Positions 47,771 through 56,831 of a stretch of DNA of 64,000 bases are shown piece by piece. The stretch is from Bacteroidota bacterium (GTDB taxonomy: Bacteria; Bacteroidota; Bacteroidia; Flavobacteriales_D; Crocinitomicaceae): positions 1-64,000 of the forward strand of contig SBGX01000027.1 of NCBI GenBank assembly GCA_006226425.1. Direction: 5' to 3'. Every line of letters begins with the position of its first letter. The stretch's first letter is position 1. A program made the translations under genes and the position numbers. The notes under the pieces are model-generated. The model worked only from the letters and a program-made list of their open reading frames with translations. It was not told the DNA's origin and did not search any database.

Positions 47771-48604
47771 ATGCGGAAAGAACAAAAGGCCATAGGAGTA
47801 TTTGATTCAGGTTACGGTGGACTGACCATTCTGAAAGAGCTACGGGAGGTTTTGCCGGAGTACGATTTTTTGTACCTGGGAGACAATGCCCGCGCACCCT
47901 ATGGTACAAGGTCTTTTGATGTGGTGTATGAATTCACCTTACAAGCGGTTGAATACCTCTTTGCCCAGGGTTGTGAACTCGTAATTTTGGCCTGTAACAC
48001 AGCATCTGCGAAAGCACTGAGAAGTATTCAACAGCAAGTACTCCCGGTCAAATATCCAAACAAAAGAGTCTTGGGGGTGATCCGTCCAACGACCGAAATT
48101 ATTGGTGACTATTCTGAAAAAGGGCACGTGGGAATCGTGGCGACAGAGGGGACGGTGAAGTCTGAGTCCTACCTGATTGAAATAGCTAAGTACTATCCAA
48201 ACTTGAAGGTTGCACAACAAGCCTGCCCGATTTGGGTTCCCCTGATCGAAAACAATCTACATCTTACGGAAGGAGGCCGATCGTTGATTCGAAACGATAT
48301 TGAAAACCTATTGAGAACAGATCCCGAATTAGACGTCATTCTTCTGGCCTGTACGCATTATCCGATTCTCATGGAGGAAATCAAAACGTATTTACCGGAA
48401 GGAATCCGTTTGATCAGTCAGGGAATCATAGTAGCAAATAGTCTAAAGGATTATTTGAGTCGCCATCCCGAAATAGACAAAAAACTAAGTAAGGAGTCTG
48501 TGGTGCGTTATTTGACCACAGAGAATCCGTCCGTATTTAGTGAACAAGGCAGCACTTTTTTGGGTGTCCGGGTCAGGGCAGACCAGGTTCGGATTGAAAA
48601 ATAA
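47771..48604 (+). CDS. murI: Glutamate racemase
   Basis: This 277-residue cofactor-independent racemase makes D-glutamate for peptidoglycan. The two catalytic cysteines are C75 in LACNTASA and C194 in LACTHYP, with D12 in GVFDSGYGG. Length is standard. It starts just behind a terminator, so it is expected to be an independent unit. Its placement behind bamA-ompH keeps envelope genes together. Confidence 0.96.
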   Translation: MRKEQKAIGVFDSGYGGLTILKELREVLPEYDFLYLGDNARAPYGTRSFDVVYEFTLQAVEYLFAQGCELVILACNTASAKALRSIQQQVLPVKYPNKRVLGVIRPTTEIIGDYSEKGHVGIVATEGTVKSESYLIEIAKYYPNLKVAQQACPIWVPLIENNLHLTEGGRSLIRNDIENLLRTDPELDVILLACTHYPILMEEIKTYLPEGIRLISQGIIVANSLKDYLSRHPEIDKKLSKESVVRYLTTENPSVFSEQGSTFLGVRVRADQVRIEK

Positions 48605-48648
48605 TTCGGCGTAGAACTTTCCTCTGAATAGTTTGTATCTTCGCAATC

Positions 48649-49596
48649 ATGTTGCGCTTATTTTCAGGCAATCAACCACTGGTGCTCTTGCTGGGAGTTC
48701 CAATGATGGCTCTTTATTTTCTGTTTCATGACTGGTTCGGAGAACCGGTATCGGAGCAGTTGGATTTGGGCCTGTGGGGAAGTTATGATCTGAAAATAAC
48801 CTTTCCTTTGATCCACTGGTTGGCCGTAATCATCTTGTTTTTGAATGCCAGTTTATTAGCACGATTCTTTAACAGCAATATTTTCTTTGAGAAGAATACC
48901 TTTCTGGCAGCGCTCTTTTACCTGGTTTTTTGCAGTTTTTTTGAGAGTTATTATCAATTGGGGGCTATTCTGTTCTCCCAAACTTTTCTGATTCTCACAC
49001 TGACCCAGTTATTCCGCCTCGAATACAACAAAGATGGACGTGGAAGTACTTTTAATACGGGTTTCCTACTGGGATTAACCCTTAGTCTGGACCCAAGGAC
49101 CATCTTGCTTTGGCCTTTGCTGTACTTGATGGTGACACGAATCAGGCCCTTTGTCCTCAGGGAAAGTATCATCATGACGATCGGATTGATTGTTCCGCTG
49201 ATTTATGTGGCCATTTTTCAGTGGTATATGTATGGAGGCATCATTCTTCCCAAACTAGATCAGACGGTGGGGACGCAAAATCATTATTTTGTGTTGACAT
49301 TGGCATTGTACCTAATTATCTTGTTGATTACCGCACTTTCGGTGAGAGACCGGATGACCAAAAGTTCGATTCGCTTTCGGAAGAACATGCACGTATTGAA
49401 TTTGTACCTCGTTTTTTCTTTGACTCTAGGCGTATTACCCTGGGTCTTTTTTCAGCAATCGGAAGGTTTTATTTTCTTCGTGATTTATCTCGCGTTAGTT
49501 GCCCCTTTTGCGGAATTGAACCCCAGAGTGCGATGGCTATTTCCTTTTTCTTTTTACCTGCTTCTGGTTCTGTCCTTTATTCGCTTTTTCATTTGA
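48649..49596 (+). CDS. Polytopic membrane protein (DUF6427-like)
   Basis: This 315-residue protein has about eight hydrophobic segments separated by short charged loops (first near 11-29, last near 298-314) and no catalytic signature. It looks like the Bacteroidota inner-membrane proteins labelled DUF6427; that label is from memory. A -7-like TATCTTCG (48636-48643) ends six bases before the ATG. It could take part in envelope synthesis, given its neighbours, but nothing in the sequence shows a reaction. The next 233 bases have no convincing gene. Confidence 0.78.
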   Translation: MLRLFSGNQPLVLLLGVPMMALYFLFHDWFGEPVSEQLDLGLWGSYDLKITFPLIHWLAVIILFLNASLLARFFNSNIFFEKNTFLAALFYLVFCSFFESYYQLGAILFSQTFLILTLTQLFRLEYNKDGRGSTFNTGFLLGLTLSLDPRTILLWPLLYLMVTRIRPFVLRESIIMTIGLIVPLIYVAIFQWYMYGGIILPKLDQTVGTQNHYFVLTLALYLIILLITALSVRDRMTKSSIRFRKNMHVLNLYLVFSLTLGVLPWVFFQQSEGFIFFVIYLALVAPFAELNPRVRWLFPFSFYLLLVLSFIRFFI

Positions 49597-49752
49597 GAAG
49601 GGAAACTTACTTGATTGGAGGAGTGCAAACGCTAAAAAACCATTCTTTTTTTATTAACAAATCATTTTGCTCTGAATGCGGGTGCTTCGGGAATGATTGG
49701 AATGTAGCGGACTTGTTCCGTTAGCATTGGAAAGCATACTGTTATAAAGTTT

Positions 49753-49774
49753 TTTACTATATCGGAATAGTAAA
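49753..49774. promoter_or_regulatory. Inverted repeat upstream of purQ, candidate operator
   Basis: TTTACTAT (49753-49760) and ATAGTAAA (49767-49774) are perfect inverted copies around ATCGGA. The repeat ends 13 bases before the -7 box, so it covers the -33 region; a repressor bound here would block purQD. It has no T run, which argues against a terminator. Confidence 0.5.
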
Positions 49775-49787
49775 GCAGTGATTTGAT

Positions 49788-49795
49788 TAATTTTG
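49788..49795 (+). promoter_or_regulatory. -7 element of purQ
   Basis: TAATTTTG is a perfect TAnnTTTG, 34 bases before the ATG. No TTTG lies at the right distance upstream; the inverted repeat occupies that region. The start has an unusually strong Shine-Dalgarno, AAGGAG. Confidence 0.6.
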
Positions 49796-49829
49796 CCAAG
49801 GAATTAATAAGCGATAAACAAGGAGTAAA

Positions 49830-50516
49830 ATGAAGTTTGGTGTAGTCACTTTTCCAGGATCAAATTGTGATGAAGACATGGTGTATGTTCTTCAGGACAA
49901 AATGGGTCAATCAGTTGAAAAATTGTGGCACAAGGACCACGACCTAAAGGGGGTGGATTGTGTTGTGCTGCCTGGAGGCTTCTCCTATGGAGATTACCTA
50001 AGATCAGGAGCGATTGCCAAATTTTCACCGATTATGCAGGAGGTGGTCGCACATGCAAATAAGGGAGGGTATGTCATTGGAATTTGTAATGGATTTCAGA
50101 TTCTGACAGAATCCGGTCTGTTGGATGGTGCCCTGCTTCATAATAACAATCAACGGTTTATCTGTAAGAATACCCATTTGAAGCCGTTTAGCAAAAATAC
50201 GGCGATGACCAGAGGTTTGGAAATGGATCGAACTTATCAAATTCCAATCGCACACGGAGAAGGGCGTTTTTATGCTTCCGAGGAAGTTATTTCGGAACTC
50301 AAGTCCAATGATCAGATTTTATTCCAGTACGCCTCTCCAAAGGGAGAAGTGAATGATACATATAACCCAAATGGTTCGCTGGAGAACATTGCAGGAATTT
50401 GCAATAAGCAAAAGAATGTCTTTGGAATGATGCCTCACCCTGAACGGGCAGCTGATCGAGAGCTGAGCAATGAAGATGGAAGAGATTTCTTTGAATCACT
50501 ATTAAAATTTGCTTGA
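49830..50516 (+). CDS. purQ: Phosphoribosylformylglycinamidine synthase subunit PurQ
   Basis: This 228-residue class I glutamine amidotransferase supplies ammonia for the fourth step of purine synthesis. The nucleophile is C86 in GICNGFQIL, and the His/Glu partners are in MPHPERA. A separate PurQ means this organism uses the three-part PurS-PurQ-PurL enzyme rather than the single long PurL of many Gram-negatives; purS and purL are not in the window. An AAGGAG ribosome binding site precedes it, rare in this window. purD follows after 7 bases. Confidence 0.95.
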   Translation: MKFGVVTFPGSNCDEDMVYVLQDKMGQSVEKLWHKDHDLKGVDCVVLPGGFSYGDYLRSGAIAKFSPIMQEVVAHANKGGYVIGICNGFQILTESGLLDGALLHNNNQRFICKNTHLKPFSKNTAMTRGLEMDRTYQIPIAHGEGRFYASEEVISELKSNDQILFQYASPKGEVNDTYNPNGSLENIAGICNKQKNVFGMMPHPERAADRELSNEDGRDFFESLLKFA

Positions 50517-50523
50517 TCGGATT

Positions 50524-51798
50524 ATGAAAGTATTACTGCTTGGATCAGGAGGAAGAGAACATGCACTGGCCTGGAAAATTAGCCAGAGTTCACAGTTGGA
50601 GAAATTGTATATCGCCCCTGGAAATGCTGGGACCAAGGCATACGGGGAAAATCTCGATATCGATGTGCTTGATTTTGGAGCTGTAAAAAAAGCGGTATTG
50701 GATTTGGGGATCAATACAGTGGTCGTTGGTCCGGAAGCACCCCTGGTGGCTGGGATCAGTGATTATTTTGAAGCTGATGAAGAACTCAAATCTATTGGAG
50801 TAGTTGGCCCATCGAAGGAAGCCTCCATGTTGGAGGGAAGCAAGGATTTTGCCAAGCAGTTTATGAGCAAATACAATATCCCTACGGCCAAATACGGGAC
50901 CTTTACCAGAGAGAATGTGCAAGATGGAGACGCTTTTCTGGAGAAAATGAAAGCTCCATACGTGCTCAAGGCAGATGGTTTGGCTGCTGGAAAAGGAGTA
51001 CTCATAATCCATGATTTGCAAGAGGCAAAAGATGCATTGCGTTCGATTCTGTTGGACGAAAAGTTTGGTGCAGCGGGAGCACGGGTTGTCATTGAGGAAT
51101 TTTTGGATGGAAGAGAACTTTCCGTTTTCGTAATTACCGATGGTGATTCATATAAAATTTTACCTGAGGCAAAAGATTACAAGCGAATAGGAGAAGGAGA
51201 TACCGGCTTGAATACCGGAGGAATGGGAGCAGTTTCACCCGTTCCCTTTGCCGATGCAACCTTCAAGGATAAAATAGAGAACCAAATTATCATTCCGACA
51301 ATCAAGGGCCTCAAAGCAGAAGGAATCCGATACAAAGGGTTTATCTTCTTCGGACTGATTCAGGTGAAGGGCGAACCTTATGTAATTGAATACAATTGTC
51401 GAATGGGAGACCCGGAAACGGAGGTCGTTATCCCAAGACTTAAAAGCGATATCCTGGAGCTTTTTGAAGGAGTGGCAACCAATACACTTTCAGAACGCGA
51501 TGTGCAATTTGATGATCGTAGTGCTGCGACAGTCGTGATGGTTTCTGGCGGTTATCCGGAGGCCTATGAAAAAGGAAAGGTGATTTACGGCTTGAATACG
51601 GTTTCTGGAAGCATGGTCTTTCATGCGGGAACCACCTCGGACGGCCCAACGATTCTCTCCTCTGGGGGAAGGGTTTTGGCAGTTACCAGTTATGGAAAAA
51701 GTTTGGAGGTAGCTCTGGAACGTTCCTATAAGAGCATAGAACAAATCGAGTTTGAAAAGGCAAACTACCGAAAGGACATCGGAGCCGATGTTGTTTGA
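50524..51798 (+). CDS. purD: Phosphoribosylamine--glycine ligase
   Basis: This 424-residue ATP-grasp enzyme joins glycine to phosphoribosylamine (second purine step). It starts KVLLLGSGGREHALAWK and has the GGMGAVSPVP ATP-grasp loop and the EYNCRMGDPETEV metal site. ATG 50524 is used; an in-frame upstream codon at 50509 overlaps the purQ stop. It forms a purQ-purD pair, probably with the candidate operator at 49753-49774 controlling both. Confidence 0.96.
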   Translation: MKVLLLGSGGREHALAWKISQSSQLEKLYIAPGNAGTKAYGENLDIDVLDFGAVKKAVLDLGINTVVVGPEAPLVAGISDYFEADEELKSIGVVGPSKEASMLEGSKDFAKQFMSKYNIPTAKYGTFTRENVQDGDAFLEKMKAPYVLKADGLAAGKGVLIIHDLQEAKDALRSILLDEKFGAAGARVVIEEFLDGRELSVFVITDGDSYKILPEAKDYKRIGEGDTGLNTGGMGAVSPVPFADATFKDKIENQIIIPTIKGLKAEGIRYKGFIFFGLIQVKGEPYVIEYNCRMGDPETEVVIPRLKSDILELFEGVATNTLSERDVQFDDRSAATVVMVSGGYPEAYEKGKVIYGLNTVSGSMVFHAGTTSDGPTILSSGGRVLAVTSYGKSLEVALERSYKSIEQIEFEKANYRKDIGADVV

Positions 51799-51837
51799 GT
51801 CCTTAAATTTTCTTACTTTCGAGGTATTACACATTAA

Positions 51838-53094
51838 ATGGATTCGGAGCATTTTATTATAATTGCATCGTTATTATTTTCTGCTTTTTGTTCAGGTGTT
51901 GAGATCGCATTTATCTCTTCCAGTCGCCTGAAGATTGAGTTGGATAAGAATAAGGGAAATTTTAACGGACGAATAGCCGCTTTTTTTTACGAACAGGAGA
52001 GTCATTTCATCGCTACTTTATTGTTGTGTAATAATATTTCCCTGGTCATTTTCGGAATTTATTTTGCCAAATTATTGCAACCGACAATTGCCCATTGGGG
52101 AGTGGAGCAGGAAGCACTTATTTTGTTGATTCAAACCATACTTTCGACGTTGTTGGTCCTGATCCTTGCGGAATTCTTTCCAAAGGCCATCTTTCAGCTG
52201 CATCCCAATCGTTTTTTGAAAGCGGTAGCCGTTCCGATGTGGTCCGTTTATTGGTTGCTTTACCTCCCAACGAGTGTCATCGTATTTTTCAGTTCCCAGA
52301 TCCTGAAACTCTTTCATATTGAGATGACCAATACAGAAAAGGTGTTCTCCAAAGTGGATTTGGAGCATTACGTACAGGATTTGAATAGGCGCCTGAAGGA
52401 GGAAGAAGATTTTGGGAATGAAATGCAAATTCTTCAGAATGCCCTGGACTTCTCAAAAATCAAGGCCAGAGATTGCATGGTTCCCCGAACAGAACTGATC
52501 GCCATGGATATTTCAGCATCAGTCAATGAATTGCACGCTTTGTTCGTCAAAACTGGAATTTCGAAAATATTGATTTATCGGGACCACATTGACAACATCA
52601 TTGGATACGTGCACGCGTTTGAACTGTTCAAAAAACCGAAGGAGATTCACGAGGTCTTAAGGTCTATTGCCTTTGTTCCTTCAGCGATTCCAGGAAAAGA
52701 ATTGATGGAGATGTTTACTCAGAAATCCTCAAACATAGCCATCGTTTTGGATGAGTACGGGGGAACGGCTGGAGTCGTAACCATTGAGGATGTGATCGAG
52801 GAAATATTCGGAGATATCGAAGATGAACACGACCGGGAAGAATGGCTTGAAGAAAAATTGGGGGATCGGGAATTTCGTTTTTCAGGGCGATTGGAAATTG
52901 ATTATCTGAACGAACAATATAAGTTGAACTTTGAGGAATCCGAGGAGTACGGTACCCTGGGAGGTTTAATTCTGGACGAGTTGGAGTCAATTCCGGAAGC
53001 TGGTACGGAAATTGAGGTAGGAAAGTACCGGCTCCTGATCGAAGAAGTATCAGACCGTCGGATTGAAATAGTTAAACTGACGATTGAAGAATAA
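51838..53094 (+). CDS. CNNM/CorC-type CBS-domain membrane protein (GldE-like)
   Basis: This 418-residue protein has a DUF21/CNNM membrane domain with four hydrophobic segments (about 5-25, 55-80, 90-115, 128-155), two CBS domains (about 205-325, MVPRTELIAMD and DEYGGTAGVVTIEDVIEEIFG) and a CorC_HlyC C-terminal domain (about 335-415). The family is linked to divalent-cation efflux. In Bacteroidota the gliding-associated GldE has the same layout; without GldD beside it the gliding label is unsure. The L,D-transpeptidase gene overlaps its stop by one base. Confidence 0.88.
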   Translation: MDSEHFIIIASLLFSAFCSGVEIAFISSSRLKIELDKNKGNFNGRIAAFFYEQESHFIATLLLCNNISLVIFGIYFAKLLQPTIAHWGVEQEALILLIQTILSTLLVLILAEFFPKAIFQLHPNRFLKAVAVPMWSVYWLLYLPTSVIVFFSSQILKLFHIEMTNTEKVFSKVDLEHYVQDLNRRLKEEEDFGNEMQILQNALDFSKIKARDCMVPRTELIAMDISASVNELHALFVKTGISKILIYRDHIDNIIGYVHAFELFKKPKEIHEVLRSIAFVPSAIPGKELMEMFTQKSSNIAIVLDEYGGTAGVVTIEDVIEEIFGDIEDEHDREEWLEEKLGDREFRFSGRLEIDYLNEQYKLNFEESEEYGTLGGLILDELESIPEAGTEIEVGKYRLLIEEVSDRRIEIVKLTIEE

Positions 53095-53645
53095 TGCTAC
53101 TTCGCAATTTATTACTGCTTTTCCTTTTGTCATTTGCCTGGACGGCTTGTGGTCAGGAGCAAGTGACCCTGCTTGAGCAGGTTAAACAGCGTAAAATCCC
53201 GAAAGAGAAGCTCACGATTAAAATCAGGAAAAAGGCTCGTTTGCTGGAAGTATATTATCAGGAAGAAAAATTGGTTGCTTATCCCTGTGTATTTGGATTT
53301 GCACCTGAAGGAGATAAGATGCAGGAAGGAGATGGCAAAACTCCGGAGGGAAATTTTGGAATTCGCTCCATGTATCCGCATCGTTCCTGGACCTATTTCA
53401 TCTGGATCGATTATCCCAACAAAACTTCCTGGGCGCGTTTCAAGAAAAGAAAGGCTGCTGGAACCATCGGTAATAAGGCCACGATAGGTGGGGAAATTGG
53501 AATTCACGGAGTCCCGGAAGGAGCTGACGACTGGATCGATCAGCAAACAGACTGGACACTGGGGTGTATTTCCCTGAAAACAGCCGCCATCAAAGATCTC
53601 TATCAATCCATTTCGACAAAAACCAAAATTGTCATTGTTCCATAA
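53094..53645 (+). CDS. L,D-transpeptidase family lipoprotein
   Basis: This 183-residue YkuD-fold protein has a lipoprotein signal peptide (lipobox WTAC, C19). Its catalytic region has H138 in IGIHGVPEG and the nucleophile C158 in TLGCISLK. The usual HGCIR is replaced by LGCIS, as in YafK/DpaA-like members, which cleave or remodel peptidoglycan-protein links rather than make classic 3-3 crosslinks. It should work at the peptidoglycan, held by its lipid. It overlaps the CNNM gene by one base (TAATG), so coexpression is certain, but the functional link is unclear. Confidence 0.88.
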   Translation: MLLRNLLLLFLLSFAWTACGQEQVTLLEQVKQRKIPKEKLTIKIRKKARLLEVYYQEEKLVAYPCVFGFAPEGDKMQEGDGKTPEGNFGIRSMYPHRSWTYFIWIDYPNKTSWARFKKRKAAGTIGNKATIGGEIGIHGVPEGADDWIDQQTDWTLGCISLKTAAIKDLYQSISTKTKIVIVP

Positions 53646-53699
53646 AAGGAACGGCTGTCAGTTTTTAATCCAGACGACAAAGTTGTAACTTTAGGCCTT

Positions 53700-54719
53700 A
53701 TGTCGCGAAGCCGGGATTATTGGCAAATTATCAAACACCTTAGTGTGCAGAGGGTTTTCAATCTCATGAGATTGAAATGTTCCTTTTGGTGGACTCGTTT
53801 GACGAAGCGGCCCAGGATATGGGGAAAGCCCTTTGCACTGAGTATTGAACCGACAACAGCCTGTAACCTGGGTTGCCCGGAGTGTCCCAGTGGTTTGAAG
53901 ATGTTTACCAGACCGACCGGGAAAATGGATCTGAAAAAACATGAACAAATGTTGGATCAGGTGGGGCGTCAGTTATTTTACATCAATTATTATTTCCAGG
54001 GAGAACCTTTTTTGCACCCGGACTTTCTGGAACTGATCAAAGCAGCCAAGCAACGCAAGATTTATACTTCAACATCCACGAATGCACATTTTATTACGGA
54101 AGCAAAAGCCCGGGAAATTGTCAACTCCGGTTTGGATCGTCTGTTGATTTCAATCGATGGAACCACACAGGATACGTACGAGCAATACCGCGTTCATGGA
54201 TCTCTTGAGAAAGTACTGGCTGGAGCCAGGGCGATGGTAGAAGCCAAAAGACAATTAAAAAGCGCTACGCCACATCTTATATTTCAGTTTTTGGTCGTAC
54301 GACCCAATGAACATCAGGTAGAGGAAGTGTTTGACCTGGCTCGTGAAATGGACATTGATGAGGTGAGGATCAAAACGGCACAGATTTACGATTATAAGCA
54401 AGGGAACCCACTAATTCCCGAAAATGAAAAATATTCGCGTTACCGAAAACAAAAGGACGGTAGTTACCGGATGAAAGCAGGGGAAGGAAATCATTGTTGG
54501 AGGATGTGGTCCTCTTGTGTGATCACCTGGGATGGACAGGTGGTTCCTTGTTGTTTTGACAAAGATGCCACGCATACATTAGGGAAAATTCCAGAAACGG
54601 AATTTAATCAAATATGGAAGGGAGAAAGCTACAGCGAGTTCCGTTCACAACTCTTTCGAGCGCGGGATCAAATCGAAATTTGTAAGAACTGTTCGGAAGG
54701 AACGAAAGTATGGGTGTAA
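53700..54719 (+). CDS. Radical SAM/SPASM enzyme of unknown substrate
   Basis: This 339-residue enzyme has the radical SAM motif CNLGCPEC (C55, C59, C62) in IEPTTACNLGCPECPSG, the GEPFLHPDF strand and a C-terminal SPASM domain with cysteines in NHCWRMWSSC, VVPCCFDKDA and EICKNCSEG, enough for auxiliary iron-sulfur clusters. The family is widespread in Bacteroidota from memory, without a known reaction. SPASM enzymes usually modify peptides or proteins. No precursor peptide is seen, but the next gene, starting two bases later, encodes a Cys-rich secreted protein. Its -7-like box TAACTTTA (53686-53693) is six bases before the ATG. Confidence 0.9.
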   Translation: MSRSRDYWQIIKHLSVQRVFNLMRLKCSFWWTRLTKRPRIWGKPFALSIEPTTACNLGCPECPSGLKMFTRPTGKMDLKKHEQMLDQVGRQLFYINYYFQGEPFLHPDFLELIKAAKQRKIYTSTSTNAHFITEAKAREIVNSGLDRLLISIDGTTQDTYEQYRVHGSLEKVLAGARAMVEAKRQLKSATPHLIFQFLVVRPNEHQVEEVFDLAREMDIDEVRIKTAQIYDYKQGNPLIPENEKYSRYRKQKDGSYRMKAGEGNHCWRMWSSCVITWDGQVVPCCFDKDATHTLGKIPETEFNQIWKGESYSEFRSQLFRARDQIEICKNCSEGTKVWV

Positions 54720-54721
54720 CT

Positions 54722-56770
54722 ATGAGAAATACGGTGATTTTAATGCTTCTGACGCTGCTTCCACATTGTTTGATGTCGCAGGTCCGGCCACACTCAATTC
54801 CCAAAAGGTCTTTTGCATTGGATTGGATTCGACCCAAAGCATTTATTGCCCCAAATGTAGAGCAATACTCACCAATGGAGTGGGGCTTGAATTTATCAGA
54901 TTCGTTGAAAGCACAGGTAGATTTTTACCTGGTAAATGCTTACGGCAGTTCCCTCAATCCCTTCGATCCGGAACAAATCGATATTTACGGGGAGTTCCGT
55001 TTGATTCGCGAAGATGACACCCTGGAAAAACGAGTTAATGCTTTTTTCTATCAAGGATTTCAGCGCAGGACGGAAAGTCCAAACCTCGAGAAGTGGGGCT
55101 GGAAAAGTGAACCGGGAAGTAGAGGCTTTCGGTTGAGATTTACCCCAGCCGATACAGGTCAATATGAGTTTCAGGTGTACTTTCGGGTGAAGAACCGGGA
55201 AGTAGCCAAATTGGGTCCCTTTCGTTTTCGTAGTGTACCGGGAAAACGGTCCGGATATATGAAAATTGACGGCTCTGGAAGATATTTTGAGTTGGATGAA
55301 GAACCATTTGTTCCGGTCGGACAAAATTTACCGAAGCCAAGTTGCTATGTACAAAGGGATTCTGTGGGAAACATTGTGGAGGACCCTTATGGCTGTTTGA
55401 ACTGTCCCTGTGCCGGAATTGAGGATTGGTGTAACCATTTGAAGCATTTGCCAATGCTCCCGAAACCATATATGACCTATTTGGAAGAAGTGGAACGATT
55501 TAAGGAAGCTGGAGGGAATTATTTCCGGATGATCAATTTTCCGTTCACTTATGAGATTGAGTATGAGAAATTGGGCAATTACTTTGACCGCCTTCATTGC
55601 GCCTGGGAACTGGATCAACTAGTGAATAAATTGGATGAACTTGACCTAAAAATGCACTTCAATCTCTTTTTAGGTTATCCAGTTGTGAAAGCCCAATATG
55701 GAGTGATTAATTGGGACTGGTATAGTGATGGACTGGATGATCCGGGTTATTGTTATCGCAATGAGTTGAAATTGAATGAACCACACGAATTTTTGACCGA
55801 TCCCCGAGCGAAAAGATATTACAAAAACAGGTTACGGTATATTATTTCACGTTGGGGTTATTCGACGAACATTGCCTTGTTCGAGATGATGAGTGAGATT
55901 AACAATAAGTTTCCGAACCATCCAAAGGAAGTGTATGCCTGGCAGCGCGAAATGACTGATTATATCAAAAAGGAGTTGGGGCATACCGAACATCTGTTGG
56001 CAGTAAATTATATCGGAAATCCTCCGAGTAGTAAAGGGGATCATTCCTTTGCTTTGTCATCAGTGGATGTGATCACGCACAACATGCATCGGGCGACCAT
56101 TCGAAGAAATGACCTGCAAAAGGCCTGGAAAAAGCAGCGATCATACGGGAAACCCTTGTTATTTAGTGAGGTGGGAACAGGTGATCTGGGCTTTGAACGT
56201 TGCGATCAATATTCAGAGTGGACCAAGGATTTGTGGGCCGTTCTTTTTTCAGGTTCTGCCAGCGCAGGATTGAATTGGCATGAAGCGCACAATGTGGAAC
56301 TGTGGAAATCCTATGAGGTGGTCAGTGACTTTTTGAAACCGGAGCGCCTGAGCCATTATGACAAACCGTACACCATGCTTGGAAGGCACAAGGACAAGGA
56401 ACTTTTGGCGCTGATTGATCCGGATCATAAAAGAGCCATGGGCATGGTTCACAATTTGACCTGGAATTACCACAGTTTTTCGAATGGAACCGGAAGTTGT
56501 TTGGAAAAGGACGTTCCGGAGCAACGGTATAAAACCTTCCATCCCGTAGAGGGTGAGAAAGATCGACTGAAGTTGAAGGGAATGGGTTCGGGAAATACGT
56601 ATATTATTCGTTGGTACGACCCCAGAGATGGTCAGGAGATTGAACGCCAGGAAGTAAAATCAGGTCTCTTTGGAAAGTTATTGATTCCACACAAAGAGTT
56701 GGATAAGGAGCGGCCATTTCTGCTGTTCAAGTTGAGCCCTCCCACCGTTTGGGTGTATGATGAGCATTAG
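54722..56770 (+). CDS. Secreted glycoside-hydrolase-like protein (DUF5060/GH5-like)
   Basis: This 682-residue protein has a signal peptide (MRNTVILMLLTLLPHCLMSQ). ATG 54722 follows the SPASM stop by two bases; an upstream ATG at 54710 would overlap it and add four residues. Residues about 45-175 form a DUF5060-like beta sandwich. A TIM-barrel part follows, with two Glu in the right places for a retaining hydrolase: E392 in MMSEINN and E483 in LLFSEVGTG. The C-terminal RWYDPRDGQE block is typical of GH accessory domains. A Cys-rich loop (C208, C225, C228, C230, C237) is unusual. Substrate unknown, probably a beta-glycan. Possibly a client of the SPASM enzyme. Confidence 0.8.
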   Translation: MRNTVILMLLTLLPHCLMSQVRPHSIPKRSFALDWIRPKAFIAPNVEQYSPMEWGLNLSDSLKAQVDFYLVNAYGSSLNPFDPEQIDIYGEFRLIREDDTLEKRVNAFFYQGFQRRTESPNLEKWGWKSEPGSRGFRLRFTPADTGQYEFQVYFRVKNREVAKLGPFRFRSVPGKRSGYMKIDGSGRYFELDEEPFVPVGQNLPKPSCYVQRDSVGNIVEDPYGCLNCPCAGIEDWCNHLKHLPMLPKPYMTYLEEVERFKEAGGNYFRMINFPFTYEIEYEKLGNYFDRLHCAWELDQLVNKLDELDLKMHFNLFLGYPVVKAQYGVINWDWYSDGLDDPGYCYRNELKLNEPHEFLTDPRAKRYYKNRLRYIISRWGYSTNIALFEMMSEINNKFPNHPKEVYAWQREMTDYIKKELGHTEHLLAVNYIGNPPSSKGDHSFALSSVDVITHNMHRATIRRNDLQKAWKKQRSYGKPLLFSEVGTGDLGFERCDQYSEWTKDLWAVLFSGSASAGLNWHEAHNVELWKSYEVVSDFLKPERLSHYDKPYTMLGRHKDKELLALIDPDHKRAMGMVHNLTWNYHSFSNGTGSCLEKDVPEQRYKTFHPVEGEKDRLKLKGMGSGNTYIIRWYDPRDGQEIERQEVKSGLFGKLLIPHKELDKERPFLLFKLSPPTVWVYDEH

Positions 56771-56831
56771 AAATTGAACCGAATGCCCGGGAAGTTGTAC
56801 GGGAAACAAGTCGAAACCGAAAAACGTAAAT

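Noticed and set aside
49110-49724. 204-residue frame overlapping the polytopic membrane protein and reaching into the purQ upstream region
   Set aside because: It overlaps a good membrane-protein frame for most of its length, shows no domain, and the membrane protein has a clear start.
49597-49829. Possible small RNA or gene in the 233-base gap before purQ
   Set aside because: Only the palindrome and -7 box could be supported; no hairpin plus T run that would end a small RNA was found.
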